In this document: positions 49,184 through 57,136 of the stretch, one piece after another
Position numbering within the stretch: the stretch's first letter is position 1
Layout: each line of letters opens with the position of its first letter
Assembly: GCA_964553615.1 (NCBI GenBank)
Contig: CAZKMA010000011.1
Location: 26,759-90,758 of the forward strand
Reading direction: 5' to 3'
From: DATKUC01 sp964553615
Lineage (GTDB): Bacteria > Spirochaetota > Spirochaetia > DSM-27196 > DATKUC01
Length of the DNA: 64,000 nt
The notes under the pieces: model-generated
What the model was told of the DNA's origin: nothing
Seen by the model: the letters and a program-made list of their open reading frames with translations, nothing else
Databases searched by the model: none
Translations under genes and position numbers: made by a program

Positions 49184-50357
49184 TCAACAGAGAGGCGCGA
49201 CGCTCCCAGGCACGTTCCGAACGGGACTTCACTCCCTGGAGCATGGCGGGTTGTTGGAGTAACGCTCCCCCGAGATCATTGACGAAATAGCTCCAGAAAT
49301 TCTTTGCGAATCCTCCATTGAACTCCGTCCGGTAACGTACAACGAGCCGGGTGGAGTCCATTCCAACGGGGAACACGTGGAACGACCAGGCAATATTCAC
49401 ATACTGCGGGCTCATTCGGTCCACTCCTGGACCAGATCCTGTTGAGATTATGAAGTACCTCTCGGATTCAAGGGCAACAACATCGAGCGAATATCCGGGG
49501 GCAAGCGCAATGGTGTCACCGACCTTCAAATTCTGAAGCTCGGGATGAATGGAGTTGGAAGAGCTCTCCCCGTCAATGAAGTAATCCGGTCCGGCCAGAC
49601 GATTGATTGCATCGATGTTGTACCATCCGGCCCTCCGATATCCCACCTGAATGAGCCACGGCCAGACCATCGAGGGCGGTGCATGTATGGTAATTGCCTG
49701 CGTATACTGTATCTGCGGCGACCGGGCGAGTTCGTCTCCGGGAAGTTCGCTGCGTGCTTCGCTTCCGGTTGCTCCCAATCTGCGCCCGACAGGAACTGCA
49801 ACGATGACAGTGGCAACAATTGCAATGACAAAGAGAGCCACAATTCCGGCAATACCCTTCAGGAACCGGCGTCCGGTAAACGGCAACAACCGCGGGATTG
49901 GAATGAGCGATCGAACCCGTTCCCGGTACATTTCATAGTCTGAGCCAAACTCGTCCAACAGATCCTCTTCTTCCCTCCGCGCCGCGATAAGTGATGTAAC
50001 GAGGAAGATCGCGGCAGCCGTGAGAAAAAACCACGAATCCGCGAAGAAGGCGACTGCGGGAAGTATGAACCAGATCCAGACTGCAAAAATCGGATGCCTG
50101 CAAAGGCCATACGCGCCACGAGTTGCGAGCGTCTTTTTCATCCAGGCACGCACGAGTTCGAAAGCTGCAGATGCCCAAAAGAGTGCCCCCAACATCGAAA
50201 TAATGGCCCCTGCGATGATGAAGAGACCACGGAACCGAAGGGTGAAACTCCCAATCGCCGGGAAAAGGATGGTTGCGCCAATGGCAAGTCCGAGCGCAGG
50301 ACCGACAACAACGAGCAATCGGGGTGCTTCACCCATGAGCGAACGCTGCTTTTCCAT
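49152..50357 (-). CDS. isoprenylcysteine methyltransferase-like membrane protein fused to an SRPBCC domain
   Basis: A 401-residue two-part protein. Residues to about 200 form a PEMT/ICMT-type membrane methyltransferase (VRAWMKKTLATRGAYGLCRHP, then ARREEEDLLDEFGSDYEMYRERV). After one more helix (FLKGIAGIVALFVIAIVATVI) comes an SRPBCC/polyketide-cyclase-like lipid-binding domain starting ITIHAPPSMVWPWLIQVGY. The combination suggests methylation or handling of a lipid-like small molecule at the membrane. The ATG at 50357 has GGAGG upstream. Longer in-frame starts have no ribosome site. Confidence 0.8.
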   Translation of the reverse strand: MEKQRSLMGEAPRLLVVVGPALGLAIGATILFPAIGSFTLRFRGLFIIAGAIISMLGALFWASAAFELVRAWMKKTLATRGAYGLCRHPIFAVWIWFILPAVAFFADSWFFLTAAAIFLVTSLIAARREEEDLLDEFGSDYEMYRERVRSLIPIPRLLPFTGRRFLKGIAGIVALFVIAIVATVIVAVPVGRRLGATGSEARSELPGDELARSPQIQYTQAITIHAPPSMVWPWLIQVGYRRAGWYNIDAINRLAGPDYFIDGESSSNSIHPELQNLKVGDTIALAPGYSLDVVALESERYFIISTGSGPGVDRMSPQYVNIAWSFHVFPVGMDSTRLVVRYRTEFNGGFAKNFWSYFVNDLGGALLQQPAMLQGVKSRSERAWERRASLLTIATRDRGRG

Positions 50358-50507
50358 GTGTCCATGCCTCCGCTCCTCGGAGCGGCATCGAGAGAATTTG
50401 TTGCTCAGCCGTGAAGAAGATCCGCCGGCAGCTTTGAGCCGGCTCCAAGAATTATATTCCACTGCCACGAGCGAATCAAGGTGAATTGCCCGGGCACGCC
50501 CCCGTTG

Positions 50508-51389
50508 CTACTGTGATATACCAGTCAGTTTCTCACTCACGGCCCAGAGCCGATTCCAATCGAGTTCGCTCATGGATGCGGGGCTCGATGAAACAGCCTT
50601 CATTTTTTCGAAATATCGGCCATTTGTTCCTTCAACATCCTCGGACGCGGCAAGATAGATCGAGGTTCTTGCTCCCTTTTCCGTGCTTATTGCCAGCGGA
50701 CGAATGAGCGCAAGCACTACCCGCGAAAGTACCGACATGAATCCGCCCTTCTGGGCACCAAAGCCGGAGGCAACAAATCCAGGATGCAACGAGTTTGCAG
50801 TTACCGGTACGCCGCTCGCTGAAAATTGTCGAGCAAGCTCATAGGTGGCCATGGTCAGGGCAAGCTTTGCCTGGCCATAGGCACCGAATGCCGAATACTT
50901 CCTCTCTGATTGCAGATCATCCAGTCGAAGCTTCCCCGTGCGGTGGGCGCCCGAAGAGACGTTCACGACTCGTGCCCGGCGTTCGGGATGGCCGGAGTTC
51001 TCCAGAAGATCTCGCAGGAGATGAGTGAGCAGGAAAGGCGCGAGAAAGTTGACCGCGAGCGTGAGCTCCAAGCCGTCCTCGGTCGTCTGGCGATTGTAGG
51101 CAATTGCTCCTGCATTGTTCACCAGTACATTCAGACGGTCGTACCTTTTTCTAAAGCCGGCGGCGAGCTGGCGGACATCCGAAAGGGATGAAAGATCGGC
51201 AATGAGATATTGGACATCACCGTTGTTGGTGAGTCGCTTTATCTCTTCCACCACATGCCGGGTTTTCTCGATGTTCCGCCCGACAATAACCACTCGAGCA
51301 CCAAGCCAGGTTAACTCACGGGCGGTAACGAGGCCAATTCCGCTGGTAGCTCCAGTAATGAGAACCGTCTGACCATGCATATCGTACAT
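50508..51389 (-). CDS. short-chain dehydrogenase/reductase (retinol-dehydrogenase-like)
   Basis: A 293-residue SDR with the cofactor loop TGATSGIG, the NNAG motif, the catalytic serine in VVNVSSGAH and YxxxK as YGQAK. The GxHPGF motif typical of the WWOX/retinol-dehydrogenase group also fits (NSLHPGFVASGF). It oxidises or reduces a hydrophobic alcohol or ketone. Two ATGs (51389 and 51380) are possible. The first lies seven bases below a TATTCT -10 (51397-51402) with no ribosome site, another leaderless candidate. Confidence 0.88.
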   Translation of the reverse strand: MYDMHGQTVLITGATSGIGLVTARELTWLGARVVIVGRNIEKTRHVVEEIKRLTNNGDVQYLIADLSSLSDVRQLAAGFRKRYDRLNVLVNNAGAIAYNRQTTEDGLELTLAVNFLAPFLLTHLLRDLLENSGHPERRARVVNVSSGAHRTGKLRLDDLQSERKYSAFGAYGQAKLALTMATYELARQFSASGVPVTANSLHPGFVASGFGAQKGGFMSVLSRVVLALIRPLAISTEKGARTSIYLAASEDVEGTNGRYFEKMKAVSSSPASMSELDWNRLWAVSEKLTGISQ

Positions 51390-51438
51390 GAACTAGAGAA
51401 TACTCATGAGATCGGGGGACCGGATAGTTGATTAGTCA

Positions 51439-51714
51439 TCAGAAGTGGAACAGAAATGGAACCTGCGGCTCGGGTACTCGATGAATAGTGTTGGAGGCAA
51501 GAGAATCCACCCACCACTTGAACGACATTCTGATATGTCTGGTGTGAAGGACGCGACGACTCACTGAGTCGAAGAGGAACTCTTCAAGGTCTACATGCTC
51601 TTCGCCGTCCAGATGCTGCAGGCGGTAGTACGTCAGTTGCGGACGGTGGCCGAACTCCTTATACCACTCATCCATGCTCTGAAGGATACCGGATTCACCT
51701 GTCTGTGTCAGCAC
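51439..51714 (-). CDS. hypothetical protein downstream of the acetyltransferase
   Basis: Up to 91 residues, with a protein-like core DEWYKEFGHRPQLTYYRLQH and FKWWVDSL. The GTG at 51714 overlaps the end of the acetyltransferase gene by seven bases, which suggests coupling. An ATG at 51675 is an alternative. I recognise no family or motif. It is kept because composition and overlap are gene-like. Confidence 0.45.
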   Translation of the reverse strand: MLTQTGESGILQSMDEWYKEFGHRPQLTYYRLQHLDGEEHVDLEEFLFDSVSRRVLHTRHIRMSFKWWVDSLASNTIHRVPEPQVPFLFHF

Positions 51715-52145
51715 TCTTTCAGCGGCAGTCGATACATGTTCGTTTCGCGCTCCTGAAAACCAATCTTTCGGTACAGGTGGTTTGCGGCCACGCGGGAAGG
51801 GCGAGAAGTCAGATCAACAGCATCAGCGCCGAGTGCACGAGCTCGTGAAACCGCTTCCCGGCATAGCGTCTCACCTATGTGCCGACCCCTGAAATCCTCG
51901 TCCACAACCACGTCCTCTATCCATGCATGAATGCCGGAAGGAGTCCGGTAAACAACGAGCGTGAGCGTTCCGACTACTCTGCTCTGCTCGCGAGCAACAA
52001 GGACTGTCGCGGAGGCCGAGCGGACGGTAGCCTCGAAATTCGATCGGAAATCTGAGTGCAATGAACTTCCGACAAGCTGCGGAACGAGCCGAGCAAATGC
52101 GGCCACAAGCTCATCTGTTACCTCATCAACCTTGACTATCTCCAT
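51708..52145 (-). CDS. GNAT-family N-acetyltransferase
   Basis: A 145-residue acetyltransferase. The acetyl-CoA loop is VVVDEDFRGRHIGETLC, the preceding strand is VVGTLTLVVYRT and the end is ANHLYRKIGFQERETNMYRL. The acceptor is unknown. Several upstream in-frame starts exist. The ATG at 52145 is chosen because it begins the fold and lies six bases below a TACACT -10. It is divergent from the membrane protein gene at 52227, whose promoter uses the same layout. Confidence 0.83.
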   Translation of the reverse strand: MEIVKVDEVTDELVAAFARLVPQLVGSSLHSDFRSNFEATVRSASATVLVAREQSRVVGTLTLVVYRTPSGIHAWIEDVVVDEDFRGRHIGETLCREAVSRARALGADAVDLTSRPSRVAANHLYRKIGFQERETNMYRLPLKEC

Positions 52146-52151
52146 ACCGCC

Positions 52152-52178
52152 AGTGTACCGCATACCAGGAGCATCCAA
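52152..52178 (-). promoter_or_regulatory. predicted promoter of the acetyltransferase gene, leaderless arrangement
   Basis: On the minus strand TACACT (52152-52157) ends six bases before the ATG. The best -35, TTGGAT (52173-52178), has a short 15-base spacer. Confidence 0.4.
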
Positions 52179-52191
52179 CATCCGGAAAATC

Positions 52192-52220
52192 TTGTCCGCT
52201 GCCCTGCAGTATGGTAGATT
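52192..52220 (+). promoter_or_regulatory. promoter of the COG2426 membrane protein gene, leaderless arrangement
   Basis: TTGTCC (52192-52197) and TAGATT (52215-52220) are separated by 17 bases. The GTG start at 52227 begins six bases after the -10, with no ribosome site. Confidence 0.6.
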
Positions 52221-52226
52221 GTTCGG

Positions 52227-52715
52227 GTGAGTACACAACAGCTTTTCTTCGCGGGGCTTCTTTCCGTACTGCCGATATCCGAACTGCGCGGAGCAATCCC
52301 CTATGCACTTGCCCACGGCATGAGTGCGCTCGCCGCATACTTCTATTGCGTAATCCTGAACGCGCTTGTCGGTCCGTTCGTCTACGGGTTCCTCTCTTCG
52401 ATCAACAAGTTATTTCTCAAGGCGGGTTGGTACCAGAAGCTCTTTGACCGGATTGTTGAACGGGCACGCACAAAGGTCCATGCTAAGGTTGAACGCTTCG
52501 GCTATTGGGGTGTCATGCTCTTCGTCGCCATTCCGCTTCCGGTAACGGGCGCATACACCGGAGCACTTGGAGCCTGGATCCTCGGCCTGAATGCCCGAAA
52601 GACGTTCCTCGCTGTGCTGGGCGGAGTTGTCATTGCGGGAATTGTGGTAACCATCATCTCATACTTTGGAATCGCCGCGCTGGCGTTCTTCGTAAAGAAC
52701 GGAGCGGCTCAGTGA
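52227..52715 (+). CDS. small multidrug export-type membrane protein (COG2426)
   Basis: A 162-residue membrane protein of the sm_multidrug_ex family. The opening is LLSVLPISELRGAIPYAL, the centre has GYWGVMLFVAIPLPVTGAYTGAL, and the last helix is AVLGGVVIAGIVVTIISYFGI. The P-I-S-E-L-R-G-A-I-P motif identifies the family. Its transported substrate is not established. GTG is chosen from the leaderless promoter. Its stop overlaps the GTG of the penicillin acylase gene as GTGA. Confidence 0.87.
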   Translation: MSTQQLFFAGLLSVLPISELRGAIPYALAHGMSALAAYFYCVILNALVGPFVYGFLSSINKLFLKAGWYQKLFDRIVERARTKVHAKVERFGYWGVMLFVAIPLPVTGAYTGALGAWILGLNARKTFLAVLGGVVIAGIVVTIISYFGIAALAFFVKNGAAQ

Positions 52716-55117
52716 GAAGAACGATGTTCCGTTTCGGCGCCTTTCTCTCTGCCGACGGAGGTCCGGAGAAAGGCCGAATCCAGGGCCTTCCCGTTTCTGA
52801 GCCGGTGGAAGTACTCCAGGATGAGCTGGGTATCCCACACATATTTGCTGCGAACGGCAAGGATCTGGTCACCGCACAGGGGTACATCCACGCGCGGGAT
52901 CGATTGTGGCAGATGGAATCCAGTCGAAGGGTCACTACTGCCCGACTGGCGGAGGCCGCAGGACCCGCGCTTCTGGAACTCGATCATTTTTCTGTTCTCG
53001 CAGGATTCAGTCGGGTTCGCCGCCGTGCAATCTCCGCGCTGACGCCGGAAAATCGCGAACTCCTCGAGGCGTACGCAGCGGGAATCAACGCGTACATCGA
53101 TTCATCGGCCGGCCGGATACCGCTCGAATACCGGACGCTCGGGATACGGCCGGTTCACTGGAGCGTTGAAGATCTGTGCGGCGTACTCCCCTTGAACGCG
53201 TGGTTCCTTCAGACGAACTTCCATGAGGAGCTCGTTGCATTGCTTGCCCGTGACAGACTCGACAGCAACTCATTCGCGGAGATCTTTCCGTCCGGCCCCG
53301 GCGCACAGCTGCCGGAAGAATCCTTCTTCTCCCGGTACGGATCCGCACGTGTTCCGCCTCTGCTGCCTGCCGCGACCGCCTTTTACCCGGAACTGGCGTC
53401 CATGGGCGGAGGAAGCAACAACTGGGCAGTTCGTTCCGGCGAAGGCGGATTGCCCATGGTTGCAAACGACCCTCATCTGGCAATGATGGTGCCGTCTGTC
53501 TGGCACGTGTGTCACCTGAGTTGTCCAGGCATGAACGTAGCGGGCGTGGCGATGCCCGGAGTGCCCGGAATCATTATCGGGCGGAATGAACAGGTAGCGT
53601 GGGCCGTGACGAACGTCATGACGGATATCGTCGACCTGTACATGGTGCGGATTGATCCGGATCGACCCACCCGGTATCTTGCCGGCGGCGAATGGCACGA
53701 AATGGAACAGGAGACCGTACAGATCCCGGTTCGCGGGCAGGAACCGGTTTCACGTACCATCTATCGAACCGTGCACGGACCGATCATTACCGAAGTCGCA
53801 GAAGGTTACGATGCGGTCGCGGCGCTCAAATGGTATGGCACACTGCCCGAAGACGCATTCGAAGATACGACAATCAACGGATTCTTCTCCCTTTTCCGTT
53901 CCCGAACGGTGGATGATGTCATGGAAGCAGGACGTCTCTTCAAAAGTGTCGGGCAGAATCTGGTGTGTGGAGATACCGAGGGGAATATCGCGTGGCATGC
54001 GACCGGTCTGGTACCGGTTCGTAACGGCTATTCAGGCCGAGTGCCTGCTGACGGCTCCAAAAGAGGCGACGGTTCCTCCGGAAGCGACGGCTGGACGGAT
54101 TTTCTGCCATACGATCGTCTGCCGTCATCGAAAAATCCGCCGGAAGGCTACATTGCCACCGCGAACAACCGCACCGTTTCCCCGGACTCACCGGAACACA
54201 TTACCTACTCCTGGACTGCTCCATACCGTCGGGCGCGTATTGCGTCGCTGCTCGAAAAACTCGAACGACCAACACTTGAAGATCTGCAGGAAATCCAGCG
54301 CGATGTCTACGTCCTTCAGGCCGACCGTCTCCTGCCGAAGCTGCTTGCGTTCGCATATACGAAACCCAACGCCGTCCGCGCTGCGGCGATTCTTGAGAAA
54401 TGGGACAGAGTCGCGGACCGGGCAAGCACGGGCACGCTGATCTTTTCAGTCTTCCTTACAGAGTTCGAGCGGCTCCTGCTCTGCGAACGACTCGGGAAGG
54501 CGTACGCAGCATACATATCCATCGCACCCATGTTCTATTCAGCGGTAGAAGCCGCGCTCACCGAAGGAAACGTCGACCATCTTCTTGAAAAGACAAAGTA
54601 CGGCACGGACGGACTCGGTGCCCTGTGTGAGGACGCACTGTCCCGCTCGGTACGAATAGTCGAGGCATCCCTCGGTAAGAACATGAGACGATGGAGATGG
54701 GGACGGCTCCACACCTATCGGTTTTCGCACGCCGGATCGACTGGCCCTTTTACGCGGTGGCTGCTCGATCGTGGCCCGCACGCAGCTCCCGGTACACCAA
54801 CTACCGTGAATGTCTCTGCATTCAATCCGGCAAACCTCTTCACGGGCTCCCGCAAAGAAAGCGGGAGCGGCGGCGAGCGTGTCGGCCGTAGACGGGAGTA
54901 TCAGGCACTGACCATACCCTCCATGCGATTCACCGCGTCGCTTGCGGATCCGGACCGAACATTTATCATGGCACCCATGGGGCAATCCGGCAGACCGGGC
55001 AACCGACATTACGACGACATGATCCGCCGGTGGATCGAAGGCACCGTTGTCCCGCTGCCGCTCTCCCGGGACGGCGCTGAGCGCATAGCACGCAACCGAC
55101 TGACGTTCCTGCCCTGA
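52712..55117 (+). CDS. penicillin acylase family Ntn-hydrolase
   Basis: An 801-residue precursor of the penicillin/N-acyl-homoserine-lactone acylase family. The alpha-chain start has VEVLQDELGIPHIFAANGKD and GYIHARDRLWQME. The autocatalytic cleavage site is GGGSNNW, where Ser235 becomes the N-terminal nucleophile of the beta chain, followed by NDPHLAMMVPSVW and the oxyanion Asn region ATANNRT. It hydrolyses amide bonds of acylated compounds. No clear signal peptide is seen, unusual for a family often exported. GTG at 52712 has GGAG seven bases upstream and overlaps the previous stop. ATG at 52724 is the alternative. Confidence 0.88.
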   Translation: MRRTMFRFGAFLSADGGPEKGRIQGLPVSEPVEVLQDELGIPHIFAANGKDLVTAQGYIHARDRLWQMESSRRVTTARLAEAAGPALLELDHFSVLAGFSRVRRRAISALTPENRELLEAYAAGINAYIDSSAGRIPLEYRTLGIRPVHWSVEDLCGVLPLNAWFLQTNFHEELVALLARDRLDSNSFAEIFPSGPGAQLPEESFFSRYGSARVPPLLPAATAFYPELASMGGGSNNWAVRSGEGGLPMVANDPHLAMMVPSVWHVCHLSCPGMNVAGVAMPGVPGIIIGRNEQVAWAVTNVMTDIVDLYMVRIDPDRPTRYLAGGEWHEMEQETVQIPVRGQEPVSRTIYRTVHGPIITEVAEGYDAVAALKWYGTLPEDAFEDTTINGFFSLFRSRTVDDVMEAGRLFKSVGQNLVCGDTEGNIAWHATGLVPVRNGYSGRVPADGSKRGDGSSGSDGWTDFLPYDRLPSSKNPPEGYIATANNRTVSPDSPEHITYSWTAPYRRARIASLLEKLERPTLEDLQEIQRDVYVLQADRLLPKLLAFAYTKPNAVRAAAILEKWDRVADRASTGTLIFSVFLTEFERLLLCERLGKAYAAYISIAPMFYSAVEAALTEGNVDHLLEKTKYGTDGLGALCEDALSRSVRIVEASLGKNMRRWRWGRLHTYRFSHAGSTGPFTRWLLDRGPHAAPGTPTTVNVSAFNPANLFTGSRKESGSGGERVGRRREYQALTIPSMRFTASLADPDRTFIMAPMGQSGRPGNRHYDDMIRRWIEGTVVPLPLSRDGAERIARNRLTFLP

Positions 55118-55331
55118 CTGCCCGGCCGGTGGATTTCGGGGGAGATTTCTGCTTCTCAGCGACACCCGCAAACAGGCGAGAAGACGAATTGGGCCAGCTA
55201 CCGGGCTGATAGCTTTCCGGGATAATTTATCAACACGCTCAATGATACTTCAATCGGCGCTTGGGTTCTTGTCCGCAGCCGCAAACGCTGCCATACTGGT
55301 ACCATTCCTATACAGAGAGGAGAGCCACGCG

Positions 55332-56420
55332 ATGCAGAAAACAATGCAAGGGGCGTTGCTGCCCGGGAACAGTAGCGTACAGATGAAGGATTTCCCGGTA
55401 CCGGAGCCCGGCCACGGAGAAGTCCTCATAAAAGTCAAGTCTTCCACGATCTGCGGGAGTGATATCCGTGCAATTTACCGGGAGCACCTCGGGAAGGGAC
55501 CGGAAGGGTATCAGAACGTCATTGCCGGACATGAACCCTCGGGCCAGATCGTCTCTGTTGGCCCTGGAATGAAGAAGTTCAAGGTCGGTGATCGTGTAAT
55601 CGTTTACCACATCTCCGGCTGTGGCGTCTGTTACGACTGCCGTCGGGGATACATGATCAGCTGCAGCAGTCCCCATCGGGCGGCCTACGGATGGCAGCGG
55701 GACGGCGGCATGGCGGAGTACCTGCTTGCCGAGGAAAAGGACCTGGTCATGCTTCCGGACAATCTGTCCTACACCGACGGCGCTCAAGTTGCATGTGGCT
55801 TTGGGACCGTGTTCGAGGCACTCTCAAAAATAGGGATTTCAGGAACGGACCGGGTCCTCATCACGGGTCTCGGACCCGTTGGCCTCGCAGCGGCAATGCT
55901 CTCACGGGCTCTTGGAGCTCACCAGATTATTGGCACCGATATATCGGCGGACCGCGCAGAACTCGCAAAGAAGCTTGGACTCGTTGACGAGGTCCTTGTC
56001 GGCGCAGAGGGAACGGTGGATGCGGTTCTGTCCCTGACTGACGGGAGGGGAGTTGAGCGCAGCGTGGACTGCTCGGGGAACGATGCAGCGCGTCAGCTTG
56101 CGATTCGAGCTGCCAGAGAATGGGGAAAAATTGCACTTGTGGGTGAGGGAGGAACCCTCGGGTTCTCACCAAGTCCGGATATTATTCACGGACAAAAGAC
56201 AATCTACGGTTCCTGGGTAACCAGTATCTGGCGCATGGAAGAACTGGTAGAGAAACTCTCATCCTGGGACCTGCATCCGGACCGGCTGGTAACACACCGT
56301 TTTTCGCTTTCACGCTGCTCACAGGCATACGAGCTGATGGCGGGCGGTAAATGCGGGAAAGTCGCAGTCTGCTTCGACGAGGAGCTGAGCTCCGGTGGCG
56401 AATCGCAGGTCATTGTATAG
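55332..56420 (+). CDS. zinc-dependent medium-chain alcohol dehydrogenase
   Basis: A 362-residue enzyme. The catalytic zinc lies in STICGSDIRAIY and AGHEPSGQI. Structural-zinc cysteines occur in SGCGVCYDCRRGYMISC. The Rossmann loop is LITGLGPVGLAAAML, and an NAD-preferring Asp follows in IIGTDIS. It is related to threonine and polyol dehydrogenases. The substrate is unknown. The ATG at 55332 has GAGGAG nine bases upstream. It lacks a close partner gene and is distinct from the partial dehydrogenase at the left edge. Confidence 0.88.
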   Translation: MQKTMQGALLPGNSSVQMKDFPVPEPGHGEVLIKVKSSTICGSDIRAIYREHLGKGPEGYQNVIAGHEPSGQIVSVGPGMKKFKVGDRVIVYHISGCGVCYDCRRGYMISCSSPHRAAYGWQRDGGMAEYLLAEEKDLVMLPDNLSYTDGAQVACGFGTVFEALSKIGISGTDRVLITGLGPVGLAAAMLSRALGAHQIIGTDISADRAELAKKLGLVDEVLVGAEGTVDAVLSLTDGRGVERSVDCSGNDAARQLAIRAAREWGKIALVGEGGTLGFSPSPDIIHGQKTIYGSWVTSIWRMEELVEKLSSWDLHPDRLVTHRFSLSRCSQAYELMAGGKCGKVAVCFDEELSSGGESQVIV

Positions 56421-56522
56421 ACAATAGGGAATAATCAACTGAAAACTCAAATTCCCTTTTTTGCTCATGTGCAGACGGAACAATCTGGGATACAATGGTC
56501 TTACCACTACCATAAACACGGA

Positions 56523-56532
56523 NNNNNNNNNN
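56523..56532. other. assembly gap (10 N)
   Basis: Ten N interrupt the region just before the Cys-rich small protein gene. Whether ten is a true size estimate is unknown. Confidence 0.95.
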
Positions 56533-56534
56533 TC

Positions 56535-56735
56535 CTCGGATGCCCATTCTTCAACGACAAGATGGCTAACATGCCTGCACTCGCCGGCATCATGAAGAAA
56601 CGGTACTGTCTCGGCGACTTCTCGGTCTGTGCCAGGCATCAGGTCAAGGAGGCGCTGGGCAAGGAAAACGTGCCCGGCGACCTGTTCCCGAATCAATTCG
56701 ATCGGGCACGAATGACCATCGCGCAGGGAGCCTGA
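56535..56735 (+). CDS. small cysteine-containing protein, 5' end lost in gap
   Basis: At least 66 residues, including CPFFNDKM, MKKRYCLGDFSVCARHQV and DLFPNQFDRA. Short proteins with CPFFN, YC-x-G-D and CAR spacing and a final D-x-x-P are widespread and may bind metal through the three cysteines. Their function is unknown to me. The start lies in or beside the gap. The visible in-frame ATG at 56469 probably precedes the true start, because a TACAAT -10-like element lies after it. Confidence 0.6.
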   Translation, partial: LGCPFFNDKMANMPALAGIMKKRYCLGDFSVCARHQVKEALGKENVPGDLFPNQFDRARMTIAQGA

Positions 56736-56765
56736 CCACAGGAAGCAGTTCTCGCCGCCGCCGTT

Positions 56766-57136
56766 TCAGGTGGCGGCAACTACTCCCATGAGTTCGATCC
56801 GGTTGCCGAACGGGTCGGACGCCGAGACCCGATCATATTCCTCAAGCGGCTCATCTTTCACGACCGTATGACCGGCCGCGGTGCATCGATCGGCGAATTG
56901 CTGCAAGCCGTGGACAAGGAGCGCGGAATGAGCCTCTCGTGTGGGCTGAAAGTTCCGCACCACACCGAGGTGCAGCTTGAGAATACCATGGGAAAACCAC
57001 ACACCACCGCGCCCGGCAAGCTGAACATGACCAAGCGCATTGACTTCCATGAACCTTTTCGCACCATAAAGCTTGCTTCGACGCAACACAGGCCGTTGAC
57101 TCCGTTTCGCCGTCCGGTTAGGCTGTGACGGCCCAT
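56766..57136 (-). pseudogene. glyoxalase/VOC-superfamily gene, probably frameshifted
   Basis: The C-terminal part is a clear VOC protein (GRGGVWFSHGILKLHLGV, then YDRVSASDPFGNRIELMG). The expected first strand with its metal histidine is not in that frame. A better-looking beginning (ATG at 57136, then NGVNGLCCVEAS) is in another frame, so a frameshift near 57060 is suspected. It may be a real lesion or a draft error. Its possible ATG overlaps the ATG of the DUF3095 gene on the other strand. Confidence 0.5.
57096..57124 (+). promoter_or_regulatory. predicted promoter of the DUF3095 gene, near-leaderless
   Basis: TTGACT (57096-57101) and TAGGCT (57119-57124) are separated by 17 bases. Ten bases separate the -10 from the ATG at 57135. 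No ribosome site is present. Confidence 0.4.
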
